Origin: CABQCM01 sp965145485
GTDB taxonomy: Bacteria > Bacillota > Clostridia > Oscillospirales > Acutalibacteraceae
Direction of reading: 5' to 3'
DNA: 64,000 nt
NCBI GenBank assembly: GCA_965145485.1
Contig: CBCTCU010000011.1
Location: 1 to 64,000 of the forward strand
The notes below the pieces were generated by a model. The model saw only the letters and a program-made list of their open reading frames with translations, was not told the DNA's origin and made no database searches. The translations under genes were made by a program, and so were the position numbers. Position 1 is the first letter of the stretch. The number at the start of each line of letters is the position of its first letter. Shown here in pieces: positions 26,428-35,349 of the stretch.

Positions 26428-28032
26428 TTACCGCGACCATTTGTCGCACAGGTTGTTGATCTGATCGGTCAGCTTGGCGAGGTCTTTGTTGGCCATCCCC
26501 TCGCTGCTGCGGGCTACCGACACCAGCCGCTGCGCCGCCGCCATCAGCCTGGCAAAGACCGCCGCCGCGCGGGATTCGCCGCCGGCCCGCTTCTTTTGGA
26601 TGCGGATTCCGTCGGTCACCTTCACCGCCTGGCCGGTCGCCAGGTCATAGGCCGTACCGCTGTATGGCGCCGCTGTGCGATACCCATATTCGTCGCGCAA
26701 ACAGCGGGCAAAGGATTCGCATACCGCGTCCTCTCCATGGTTGACAAAGACCATCGATGGCTTTTGTTCAAAGCCGGACAGCCAGTCGATCAGCCCTTGC
26801 TTGTCGGCGTGGCCGCTGATGCCGGGCAGATACCTCACCTCTGCTTTCACCGCAATCTCTTCTCCAAATAGCCTGACCTCTTTCGCCCCGTCGTAGATCG
26901 CCCTTCCCAAAGTACCGGCCGCCTGGTAACCGACAAACAGCACAAGGCTCTCGGGCCGCCAGAGGTTGTGCTTGAGGTGGTGGCGGATGCGCCCCGCCTC
27001 GCACATGCCGCTTGCCGACAGGATGACCTTGGGCGCGGGGTCGGAATTGATGGCCTTGGAGTCCTCCGCCGTGACCGACACCCTCAGATCGTCAAAATAG
27101 AGGGGGTTGACCCCCTTGCGGATGAGAGCGGTCGTGTCCTCGTCAAAGCAGGAGGGATCGCACTGCAAAAAGACGCCGGTGGCCTCGTTGGCAAGCGGGC
27201 TGTCGACATAGACGGGGAATCCATCGTGCCCCTTGACCAGGCCCTGCTCCTTGATCTGGCGCAGGAAATACAGCATCTCCTGCGTGCGGCCGACCGCAAA
27301 GGCCGGGATGACCACGTTGCCGCCCCGGTCAAAGGTCTTTTGGAGGCACTCGGTCAGGATGCCGATGTAATCCGGCCGCTGCTCATGATACCGGTCGCCA
27401 TAGGTGGATTCGATGACCACATAATCGGCGTCGGGAATGGTGTGGGGATCGCGGATGATGGGCTGATTGCGGTTTCCCACATCCCCGCTGAAGACGATCT
27501 TGCGCTGCTCGTCCCCTTCGGTGATCCAGATTTCAATGCTCGACGAGCCAAGCAGGTGCCCGACGTCGACAAAACGGATTTCCACATTTTCCAGCACCCT
27601 TGTGCGCTGGTCATACGGGCAGGGGATAAACTTCGAGATCGCCCCCTGCGCATCCTCCGTATCGTATAGGGGCTCGTATCCCTCGCCCCCTGCGCGCTTG
27701 GCCTTGCGGTTGCGCCACTGCGCCTCGAACATCTGGATGTGCGCGCTGTCGAGCAGCATGATGCGGCAAAGGCTGGTGGTGGCCTCGGTGGCGTATATCT
27801 TGCCGCGGAACCCGTTTTTGTACAGCAGCGGCAGGTTGCCGGAATGATCGATGTGCGCATGGGTGAGCAGCACGCAGTCGATCTCAGCGGGGTTGACCGG
27901 AATTTCCTGATTGACAAAAATATCGGCCCCCTGTTCCATACCGCAATCCACTAAAATGCGCTTGCCCTGCGTCTCCAGAAGGGTGCAGCTTCCCGTTACC
28001 TCGTGGGTGGCTCCCAAAAAAGTGATTTTCAT
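26428..28032 (-). CDS. Metallo-beta-lactamase/beta-CASP RNA-processing nuclease family
   Basis: A 534-residue protein. The MBL motifs are THAHIDHSGNLP (HxHxDH, about residues 57-68), GHLLGSSSIEIW and FSGDVGN; the beta-CASP motifs include VIESTYGDR, VIPAFAVGRTQE, ILSASGMCEAGRI and the late GISGHADKQGL. The family (YSH1/CPSF-like, RNA specificity domain) contains RNA nucleases. The last 50 residues form an Ala-rich charged helix seen again, duplicated, at 25462-25620. No operon partner on either side. Confidence 0.92.
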   Translation of the reverse strand: MKITFLGATHEVTGSCTLLETQGKRILVDCGMEQGADIFVNQEIPVNPAEIDCVLLTHAHIDHSGNLPLLYKNGFRGKIYATEATTSLCRIMLLDSAHIQMFEAQWRNRKAKRAGGEGYEPLYDTEDAQGAISKFIPCPYDQRTRVLENVEIRFVDVGHLLGSSSIEIWITEGDEQRKIVFSGDVGNRNQPIIRDPHTIPDADYVVIESTYGDRYHEQRPDYIGILTECLQKTFDRGGNVVIPAFAVGRTQEMLYFLRQIKEQGLVKGHDGFPVYVDSPLANEATGVFLQCDPSCFDEDTTALIRKGVNPLYFDDLRVSVTAEDSKAINSDPAPKVILSASGMCEAGRIRHHLKHNLWRPESLVLFVGYQAAGTLGRAIYDGAKEVRLFGEEIAVKAEVRYLPGISGHADKQGLIDWLSGFEQKPSMVFVNHGEDAVCESFARCLRDEYGYRTAAPYSGTAYDLATGQAVKVTDGIRIQKKRAGGESRAAAVFARLMAAAQRLVSVARSSEGMANKDLAKLTDQINNLCDKWSR

Positions 28033-28269
28033 AGCATTCTCATACCTTTCCGCTTGATGCTGTTTCTACCGCTGCACCGCCCGGGTGCCAAAACACGCCC
28101 CTCCCCCGTGCTGGGGTGCGATGCCTGCGTTATCCGGACGGCGCGCCACCGTGGCTCATGCGGCCTGGGCCGGCCCATCGGGCGAGCCGCCTCTCATGGT
28201 TGCAAGCCTTGCGTGGGCATAGGCCCCGGCCATTGGATTTTCCTGCGCCGCCGGACGGTTTTCGGCCCA
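28033..28269. other. Intergenic region left of MITE copy 2
   Basis: Contains the first of two 17-base direct repeats (CATGCGGCCTGGGCCGG, 28157-28173) that bracket the MITE; nothing else recognised. Confidence 0.45.
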
Positions 28270-28552
28270 TAAGCTGCCGGGAGCCCAACACAATATGGTT
28301 TTCAGCGGCTGTTTTCCACGCCGACTGCGTTTCAATTTTTTCCATGCAGCAGTATGGCTGCAAATATATGCCTTGCCCGCGCGAAAGCCTTCTCTCTGAA
28401 AACTGCGCGCACCCAAAAGGAAAAGGATGGCGGCGCGAATGAATTTTTGCTTTTGAGGCCGCAGGTGTGCTAACGCACACCAAGGATAAAAAAGGGATAA
28501 GCCGCCGTGCCGGTACATTTTCGGCATATCGGCTTCGGCTCCCGGCAGCTTA
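28270..28552. mobile_element. MITE-like repeat, copy 2
   Basis: A non-coding element of 283 bp matching 18379-18659. Its terminal inverted repeats are perfect over 16 bases: TAAGCTGCCGGGAGCC and GGCTCCCGGCAGCTTA, with TA dinucleotides at the ends. Shared internal blocks include CACAATATGGTTTTCAGCG, CGACTGCGTTTCAATTTTT and CGCACACCAAGGATAAAAA. No transposase is encoded, so it would depend on an IS630/Tc1-like enzyme elsewhere. Confidence 0.85.
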
Positions 28553-28655
28553 CGCTACCCATGCGGCCTGGGCCGGTGTCATAGCGTGCAGGGCAACGCC
28601 GAAAGCCCTCCCATACAATGGATGCTATGCCGCCGCCAAGGCGCTCTGGCCTCTT

Positions 28656-29627
28656 TCATGGGATTTCGGCATCGGTGGGCGGCCCAAACAGCGACATTTG
28701 CCCCTCTCGTTGCCCGGCGCCGTAGACCGTCACCTGGTCGGACGCTTGCAAATGATCGCACAGCAGGCTGGAATCCACCGAATACCTCCCCGCCCGCTGC
28801 GTTAAGCGGCCGGCGCTGTGAAGCGCATAGCAGTAGACACAGCCACATCGACAGGTATCGTACGCGCCGATATCCACGCTTTTGACGCAGCCGCACCCTT
28901 CGCGCTGATGGGGATCGGAGGGGATGTAAACCGGCCGGCCGGCGATGGCGGACAGCCGCCCGGCGTCGATGCAATGGGCCGGGCCGACGCCTTGGACCGA
29001 ATCCATCCCCGCGGCCAGGGCCGCTTCACAGCAGACCGACAGCTTCATCCCATGCTGTTGCGCCGTCTCGCCAAAGCAGCGCAACAGCTCTCTTGCGCGC
29101 GACTCATCCGGCGCATACCCGCCGGCCTGCCGCATCCGCCGCCGGTTGCAGGCGTAATCGTCGACAAAGCTGACAATGCATTCGTCCGTCGCCCCCTCGA
29201 GCGCCTGCGCCATGCTCTGAAAGCAAAACCGGTGGCGTTCTACCGTCCATTCCCGCGTGAGCACCACCGGGTCATACCGCCACACGACCCGATCCTTCCC
29301 CGCCAAGCCGGACAGCCGCCTCAGGGCCGGGATCAGCACCTCCTCTTTGGAGGGCAGCCCCGGCTCAAGCTCCTTGCCGTAAGGGGTCAGGGTAAACTGA
29401 AAGTAATAGGCCATATCTCCAAGCTCGCCCAGCCGGCCGAGCATGGGCAGCGGGTTTTTGGTCCAAAAAACAATGCCGTCGACCTTGTCGGGGGTCATCG
29501 GCACCCGGCTGACCTGCCCCGGCCGGTAAGGATTGCGCACATCGGCGTAGCCGGCATGCAGACGGGCAAAAAACCAGTCGGCATACCATGCCGGGATGTC
29601 GGTGCGCCGGCTCACACTGAGAATCAT
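28656..29627 (-). CDS. DUF1848 family protein
   Basis: A 323-residue cytoplasmic protein with the DUF1848 start MILSVSRRTDIPAWY, the block DGIVFWTKNPLPML near residue 50, VWRYDPVVLT near 118, and a C-terminal cysteine cluster CGCVKSVDIGAYDTCRCGC-VYCYA (about 250-273). The cysteine spacing recalls iron-sulfur sites of radical-SAM-like proteins, and the family is suspected to be radical-SAM related; activity is unknown. It is 149 bp downstream of polA on the same strand. Confidence 0.9.
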   Translation of the reverse strand: MILSVSRRTDIPAWYADWFFARLHAGYADVRNPYRPGQVSRVPMTPDKVDGIVFWTKNPLPMLGRLGELGDMAYYFQFTLTPYGKELEPGLPSKEEVLIPALRRLSGLAGKDRVVWRYDPVVLTREWTVERHRFCFQSMAQALEGATDECIVSFVDDYACNRRRMRQAGGYAPDESRARELLRCFGETAQQHGMKLSVCCEAALAAGMDSVQGVGPAHCIDAGRLSAIAGRPVYIPSDPHQREGCGCVKSVDIGAYDTCRCGCVYCYALHSAGRLTQRAGRYSVDSSLLCDHLQASDQVTVYGAGQREGQMSLFGPPTDAEIP

Positions 29628-29776
29628 AGAACCTTTCCTCCATACTGCGCCAACAAAGGGAATTACCGTTGTCGAGTGGGTACGGGCGGCCGCCCTCTCC
29701 CCGCCCTCGAACAGCGCCTGCGATCGCCCTACGGCGAATGGAGGCGCAGCAGGGCCCTCAGCCGAGGATCGCCGGG

Positions 29777-32380
29777 CTACTCCTTGACGTCAAACCAGGT
29801 CTTCCCGGCGTGGACATCGGCGGTTAAGGGAACCTCTAGCTGCATCGCCCCTTCCATCTCCTCACGCAGCAGCGCGCAGACCGTTTCGGCCTCCTGCTGC
29901 GGCGCCTCGACAATGAGCTCGTCGTGTACCTGCAAAATCAGCCGGGCGCGCAGGCCGTCGCGGCGCAGCCGCTCCCATACCCGCACCATGGCTATTTTGA
30001 TGACGTCGGCGGCCGTGCCCTGGATGGGCATATTCCGCGCCACGCGCTCGCCAAAGGACCGCAGCGCCGCATTGGAGGAGGACAATTCGGGCAGCGGCCT
30101 GCGCCGGCCAAACAGCGTCTGAGCATACCCCCGCTCTTTGGCCTGGCTCACCGTGCGATCCATGTAATCGCGCACGCCGGGGTAGGTGTTCATATACCCC
30201 TCGATATACCGTTTGGCCTCGGCAAAGGAAATGCCCAGGTCCTTTGACAGGGAAAAGGCGCCAATCCCATAGACGATGCCGAAATTCACCGCCTTGGCCC
30301 GCGAGCGCATGAGGGGGGTGACCATCTCCAGAGGCATGTCAAACACCTGCGAAGCGGTGATGGCGTGGATGTCGTCCCCCCGGCGGAAGGCCTCGATCAT
30401 GGTTTGATCCCCCGCGATGGCGGCGAGCAGCCGAAGCTCGATTTGACTGTAGTCGGCGTCGCACAGCAGCCACCCCTCGCGCGCGGTGAAAAAGCGGCGC
30501 ATCTCCCTCCCCAATTCCTTTCGCACGGGGATATTTTGCAGGTTTGGCTCGGCCGAGCTGATGCGGCCGGTACGGGTTTCGGTCTGGTTGAGGGTGGAAT
30601 GGATGCGCCCATCCTCCCCAATGGCGGCGGTCAACCCGTCGCAGTAGGTCGATTTGAGCTTGGCCAGTTGCCGGTATTCCAGCAGCAGCTCGACGACGGG
30701 ATGCTCGTATTTCAGCCCCTCGAGTACTTCCGCGCTGGTGGAATAGCCGCTTTTGGTCTTTTTCCTGGCGGGCAGCCCGAGCACCTCAAACAGGGCGTGG
30801 CCAAGCTGCTTGGGAGAGTTGAGATTGAACTCCTCCCCCACCTGGCGGTATATCTCCGCCTCGATTTCCGCGATGCGGCTCTCCAGCACCTTGCCGAACG
30901 CCTCGATGCCGGGCGCGTCGACCAAAAAGCCGTCGAGCTCCATATCGGCCAGCACCCTGGCCAGAGGCAGCTCGATTTCCGCCAGCAGTCTGGCCTGCCC
31001 CTCCTGCTCGATGCGGCTGCTTAAAACGTCGCACAGCGTTGGCAGGGCGGCGGCGTATTGGCATAAAGCCGCCCATTCCTCCGGGGCGTCGACAGGAGGG
31101 ATGGAGACGGCGTATTCCTGCACCAGGCGCTCGACCGGATAGCTGGCCGCCGAGGGGTTGAGCAGGTAGGCCGCCAGCATGGAATCAAAGCCGCTCACGT
31201 CCGTCTCGTCCGCCCGCAAGCCCACATCGGCCGCCGCCCGGTAAAACAGCTTGCTGTCGTGGGTGCGCCAGTCGCACCGCGCGATGGCGCCAATCAGCTC
31301 TTTCCAGCCAGGGCGCCCCTCGAGCGCCAGAGCAATCCCATCCTCCCGCACCAGGGCGACGGCGGCCAGGCGCTCCTCTCGATAGTCCGCAAGGAAGTAT
31401 ACGGGCTGTCCCCGCCCCAGCTCCCCGGCCAGGGCGGCCAGATCGCCGGCGATGGCGCAAGGGAGCGTCTGCGCCGGGGCGGAAGGCTCCTGCGGCGCAT
31501 CATCCGCTACGCCGCTCAGCCCCCAGCGGTCGATCCACTTAAAAAATTCCAGCTTTGCCAGCAGCCCGGCCAGCTTGGGCTTGTCGGGGGCACGCAGGGC
31601 GTAATCCTTCAGCTCGGTATCGATGGGGGCGTCGGTGACGATTTTGCCCAACTGGTAGCTCATGCGGGCCTGCTGTTCCCCGTCACGCAGCTTGGTGCGC
31701 AAGGTCTCGCGGATGTCCAGGCTGTCGAGATTTTGGTAGATATAATCTACGTTTCCAAACCGCTGAATCAAGTCCAGCGCGGTTTTTTGCCCTACCCCCG
31801 CCACGCCGGGGATGTGATCGGACGCATCCCCCTGCAGGGCCTTGACGTCAATGAGCTGATGGGGGGCGATGCCGTAGTCCTCCTGGATCTTTGCCTCATC
31901 GTATACCCGAAGCTCGGGCTGGCCCGCCTTGGTCGCAGCGAGCAACACGGTCACATTGGGGCCGACCAGTTGCAGGGAATCCCGGTCACCAGTGGCGATC
32001 ACGCACTCCTGCCCCTGCGCACAAGCGGCGGCGGCAAGGGTGCCGAGGATATCGTCCGCCTCGTAGCCCTCGCACTCCACCACACGGACCCCGAGATAGC
32101 CCAGCAGCTCCTTGAGCACCGGGAGCTGGGAGGCCAGCTCCTGAGGCATGCCCTTGCGCCCGGCTTTGTATTCCTCGTACATCTTGTGGCGGAAGGTCGG
32201 CCCGCGCAGGTCAAAGGCGGCGGCCACCGCATCGGGAGCCACCTCGTCGCACAGCCGCTGATAGATGGATAGGAAGCCGTAAATACCGTTGGTATAAATC
32301 CCATCCTTCGTCGTAAGCAGCCGAATGCCGTAAAAGGCCCGGTTGAGAATGCTGTTTCCATCGAGAACCAATAGCTTCAT
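29777..32380 (-). CDS. polA: DNA polymerase I
   Basis: An 867-residue repair/replication polymerase. The N-terminal 5'-3' exonuclease (1-290) has YNGF-like start LLVLDGNSILNRAFYG, the acidic clusters and helix-hairpin-helix DHIPGVAGVGQKTALDLIQRF. The central domain (about 300-470) lacks the DxE of proofreading exonucleases (FLADYREERLAAVAL in its place), so 3'-5' exonuclease activity is probably dead, as in many Firmicutes. The polymerase domain has DYSQIELRLLA (motif A), RSRAKAVNFGIVYGIG (motif B) and LQVHDELIVEAP (motif C). AGGGGGAAG precedes the start. Confidence 0.97.
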   Translation of the reverse strand: MKLLVLDGNSILNRAFYGIRLLTTKDGIYTNGIYGFLSIYQRLCDEVAPDAVAAAFDLRGPTFRHKMYEEYKAGRKGMPQELASQLPVLKELLGYLGVRVVECEGYEADDILGTLAAAACAQGQECVIATGDRDSLQLVGPNVTVLLAATKAGQPELRVYDEAKIQEDYGIAPHQLIDVKALQGDASDHIPGVAGVGQKTALDLIQRFGNVDYIYQNLDSLDIRETLRTKLRDGEQQARMSYQLGKIVTDAPIDTELKDYALRAPDKPKLAGLLAKLEFFKWIDRWGLSGVADDAPQEPSAPAQTLPCAIAGDLAALAGELGRGQPVYFLADYREERLAAVALVREDGIALALEGRPGWKELIGAIARCDWRTHDSKLFYRAAADVGLRADETDVSGFDSMLAAYLLNPSAASYPVERLVQEYAVSIPPVDAPEEWAALCQYAAALPTLCDVLSSRIEQEGQARLLAEIELPLARVLADMELDGFLVDAPGIEAFGKVLESRIAEIEAEIYRQVGEEFNLNSPKQLGHALFEVLGLPARKKTKSGYSTSAEVLEGLKYEHPVVELLLEYRQLAKLKSTYCDGLTAAIGEDGRIHSTLNQTETRTGRISSAEPNLQNIPVRKELGREMRRFFTAREGWLLCDADYSQIELRLLAAIAGDQTMIEAFRRGDDIHAITASQVFDMPLEMVTPLMRSRAKAVNFGIVYGIGAFSLSKDLGISFAEAKRYIEGYMNTYPGVRDYMDRTVSQAKERGYAQTLFGRRRPLPELSSSNAALRSFGERVARNMPIQGTAADVIKIAMVRVWERLRRDGLRARLILQVHDELIVEAPQQEAETVCALLREEMEGAMQLEVPLTADVHAGKTWFDVKE

Positions 32381-32457
32381 TGGTCTTCCCCCTGTTTATC
32401 GTATCCATTTCGCCAAACGCCGTTTTGACTGCCCGGCATCAGCCTTTTTTCCGAGCG

Positions 32458-32598
32458 GCACGCCTCATCGGGCATGCCGCGCCAACCGTCCTTTGCGCAC
32501 CGGCAAAGGCGGCGGCCCCCTTGCTCCCGGCACTGTTTCGGCTCGCCCCAAGCGCCGTTTCACCATCGGAACTCAGCAACCGCTACGGGGAAAGGTAC
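32458..32598. repeat. 141-bp direct repeat, copy A
   Basis: Begins GCACGCCTCATCGGGCAT and ends CGGGGAAAGGTAC; copy B is at 32671-32811, same length, about 85% identical by eye. Confidence 0.8.
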
Positions 32599-32670
32599 GG
32601 ATGGGACCGCCGTCCTCGGTATCTGGCTTAGCCATTTTCAATGCCTAGCAACAACGCCATTTTCTGAACT

Positions 32671-32811
32671 GCACGCCTCATCGGGCATACCGCGCCAGCC
32701 GCCTCCTGAGCACCGGCAAAGACCGCGGCCCCCTTGCTCCCCGCGCCGCCCCGGATCGCACCAAGCGCCGTTTCACCATCAGAACCCAGCAACCGCTGCG
32801 GGAAAAGGTAC
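32671..32811. repeat. 141-bp direct repeat, copy B
   Basis: Second copy, offset 213 bases from copy A; shares long blocks such as AAGCGCCGTTTCACCATC. Confidence 0.8.
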
Positions 32812-32890
32812 CCGGCCAAACCGTGTGGCATCGGACCCTCTGCCGCGCATCCTGCGCACGCGGTGGACAGCCATAATCGCAGCAGGCTTA

Positions 32891-33481
32891 CTAGTCGCCA
32901 AAGGAACCGAATTCATACCCCAAACGAGCGCAAACCTCGCGTAGCAACGCCGGTTGAATTTGCGGATAAGTCCATAGCCGGGGTGGTTCGTGACAAAGCA
33001 TCACCTGCTCCATCTCATGATGGAGGGCGCTCTCAAAGGCTTCCACCTCGGCAAAGAAGAGCATGCCGAAGGTTTCCTGGCCGCTGAGATTAACCCGGTT
33101 TTTCCCGGTAACGCCATAGACGCAGACTGGCTTAAGAGAAAAGCTGCACGCGCCGGTTTCCTCGCACAGCTCCCGCTCGGCAGCTTGGAGAATGGATTCC
33201 CCCGCCTCGCGGTGTCCCCCCGGCAGCTCCATCGTCTCCCGGTCCCGATGGCGGCAAAAGACCCACTACCCCGCCGACCGGGCGGCAATGACGGCAAAAC
33301 GCAAGAGGCTGTCGTCCACTTCCCCTTCCTCCAAAAACCGTACGGTCATTTCATCCGAGCCATCCGCCGTAGGGACGTCCGGCCCCAACGGATGCGCTGG
33401 CGCGGACGCCCCGGCCGCCGTCCCCTCACGCTCACGGGCGGAAAGAACGCCCCCCGCTTTTTGCTGCTGTGCATATTCCAT
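32891..33481 (-). pseudogene. NUDIX hydrolase interrupted by an in-frame TAG
   Basis: One continuous frame encodes an N-terminal segment (from ATG 33481, AGGGAG seven bases upstream, 11 bases after the glycosidase stop) ending DDSLLRFAVIAARSAG, then TAG (33266-33268), then in the same frame WVFCRHRDRETMELPGGHREAGE and the rest of a NUDIX domain (Nudix box GGHREAGESILQAAERELCEETGA as positions about 75-98 after the start of the domain). In relatives a Gln or Lys stands where the TAG is, so one CAG-to-TAG change explains it. It may be a pseudogene, a readthrough gene or a base error. An alternative start is ATG 33349, which gives the length usual for small NUDIX proteins. Confidence 0.75.
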
Positions 33482-33491
33482 GGCGTACTCC

Positions 33492-35120
33492 CTACAGGGC
33501 AAAGGACTGCTCCAAGCCGCCCTCGCTCCAGAAAAAGGACGCGCCCGGCGTCTGCTCACGCTGATATTCTTTCCAATTGGCCCGCGAGCTAGTCACGGCC
33601 GGGAAGGGGCCGAACCGGACCCGGACCTTTTCCAGCCCGCCGCTCTCGGTTACCTTCAGCAGGCAGGAACGCTCCCACCGCTCGTGCCGGTAGATCAGGC
33701 TGATGCGGCGGACAACCCCCTTGTCATCGACGACCGGGATATCTTTCAGCTCCATGCCGTCCCACCGCCAGGGAAGGCGGGGCTTGACGACCAGGGTATC
33801 CCCCTCGACCGAAAGGCCGGCCACCATGGCCAGCGTCTTGAGGGTCTCGCAGGCCTGCACCAGGTTGCCCTCGTCGCCGGGATTGTCGGCGACCATGCGC
33901 TCGAGGTCCTCCCTCTTGCCAAAGGTATGATCCAGCGCCTGGTCATAATTGGCATATTCAAAGCACTCGTGGAGGATGTAGGGGTTCATCTCGAAGGTCA
34001 TCGGCTCGATGACGTCCCCATCGTAGGCCAGCCGGGCGATGCCCTCCAGGCATTTGCCGTAGGTGTTGACGTCGTCCATCATCAGGGCGGCCTGGGTAAA
34101 GTAATTCTGGCCATAGCCGCACATGGTGTCGTCGTGCCGCCCGCCCGCACCGGTCCAGCAGGTGTTGCTCACAAAACCGTATTTGCGGAAATAAAGGCCC
34201 TTGGCCATCTCATGGCGCAGGTATTCGTACGAGGCGGCGTGCACCTTTTTGGCGTCGTCCTCCTCCAAAGCGTTGATCCCGGCGTCAAAGTTTTGGATGA
34301 AAGGCGCCTGGCGGGTCCAGTGGTGGATGGCGAAGCGGGCGCCAAAGTTGGCCTCTTCATAGCAGGCGCCATCCGGCTTGAGGCCGTTGAGCCATACCCC
34401 GGCCGGCACGTTGGTGCGCCCCTCCTCCCCGCGTGAGACGAGGGCGGACAGAATCCCGTCCATCAGCCGGAAGGAGAGGTTGTGCAGCCGCTCGGCCTCC
34501 TCGGGCAAACCGCAATCCAGAGCCATGTCGGCAAAATTGCGCATAGCCACCACCGCGCCGTAGTTGGGGTAAATGGCATAGACCTCCCCGTCGCCGCAGG
34601 GATTGCCGGCCAGCTCGCTCTGGCAGGGGATCAAATCCCCCACCGGGCAAGCGTCCATGCATCGCTCCATCCAGTCAAACACCTCGCGGCAGGAATCTAC
34701 GTACCGCGCCCCCAGTTCCTTATCCCTGCCGCTGGCGCGCCAGGTCTCGGCGATGCCATTCAGGATATGGGTGTTGCCGTCGAGCTCATAATCCTCCTGG
34801 ATGGGCCGGTCGATCAGGCGGCCCCAGTGGTCGCCGAAATTTTTATGCGAAAGGAAGTACTCGACCACCGACTTTGCCTCGTCGACAAAGCCATAGCGGG
34901 CCAGCTCCTGCGCCCCGCGGCCCGCGTCTCGCGCCCAGACCTGGTCGTAATAGCAGGTGCCCTCGTGGGGCAGGGTGGAGGTGTGGAGAAAGCCCTTGGG
35001 ATAATCACCGCTTCCGTCGTCCACCTTTGCCAGCAGATCGGCGAGGTTTTCGGCAAAAACCGCGCCCATTTCCTTTGCAAATTCATTGCCCAAAAAACGC
35101 ATTCGGGGGGTTGGGTTCAT
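33492..35120 (-). CDS. Six-hairpin (alpha/alpha)6 glycosidase-like protein
   Basis: A 542-residue cytoplasmic enzyme (no signal peptide) of the six-hairpin glycosidase superfamily that includes amylo-alpha-1,6-glucosidase and GH15/GH78-like enzymes. Supporting blocks: TSTLPHEGTCYYDQVWARDAGRGAQEL (substrate-binding Trp/Arg/Asp, about 47-73), NTHILNGIAETWRASG, VWLNGLKPDGACYEEANFG (likely acid Glu, about 245-263) and EMNPYILHECFEYANYDQAL. The start 35120 is fixed by AGGAGGAGATTGT. Substrate specificity cannot be read. It is followed within 11 bases by the broken NUDIX gene. Confidence 0.82.
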   Translation of the reverse strand: MNPTPRMRFLGNEFAKEMGAVFAENLADLLAKVDDGSGDYPKGFLHTSTLPHEGTCYYDQVWARDAGRGAQELARYGFVDEAKSVVEYFLSHKNFGDHWGRLIDRPIQEDYELDGNTHILNGIAETWRASGRDKELGARYVDSCREVFDWMERCMDACPVGDLIPCQSELAGNPCGDGEVYAIYPNYGAVVAMRNFADMALDCGLPEEAERLHNLSFRLMDGILSALVSRGEEGRTNVPAGVWLNGLKPDGACYEEANFGARFAIHHWTRQAPFIQNFDAGINALEEDDAKKVHAASYEYLRHEMAKGLYFRKYGFVSNTCWTGAGGRHDDTMCGYGQNYFTQAALMMDDVNTYGKCLEGIARLAYDGDVIEPMTFEMNPYILHECFEYANYDQALDHTFGKREDLERMVADNPGDEGNLVQACETLKTLAMVAGLSVEGDTLVVKPRLPWRWDGMELKDIPVVDDKGVVRRISLIYRHERWERSCLLKVTESGGLEKVRVRFGPFPAVTSSRANWKEYQREQTPGASFFWSEGGLEQSFAL

Positions 35121-35349
35121 ACAATCTCCTCCTATGGTGTTTTTGCATTCTCTCTCGTGCGTCCGGACGGCATACCGCCGCATTCAGCCTGTCGATCCGC
35201 CGGATGAAAGCGGGCGCGCCCGGAAAATCTTCTGGCGTCAGTATATCACATTTTTCAGGATTCGGGTGTAAAAATACAAAATATATGTTAAAATGTTAAA
35301 ATCACGCTTTGGCGTCTGCCAACAAGACGCTTTTCAGGAGGAATCTGGA

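Larger units (their letters stand above)
32381..32890. other. Intergenic region with a 141-bp direct repeat
   Basis: Lies between polA and the broken NUDIX gene on the same strand. Apart from the two repeat copies at 32458-32598 and 32671-32811 nothing is recognised. Confidence 0.6.
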
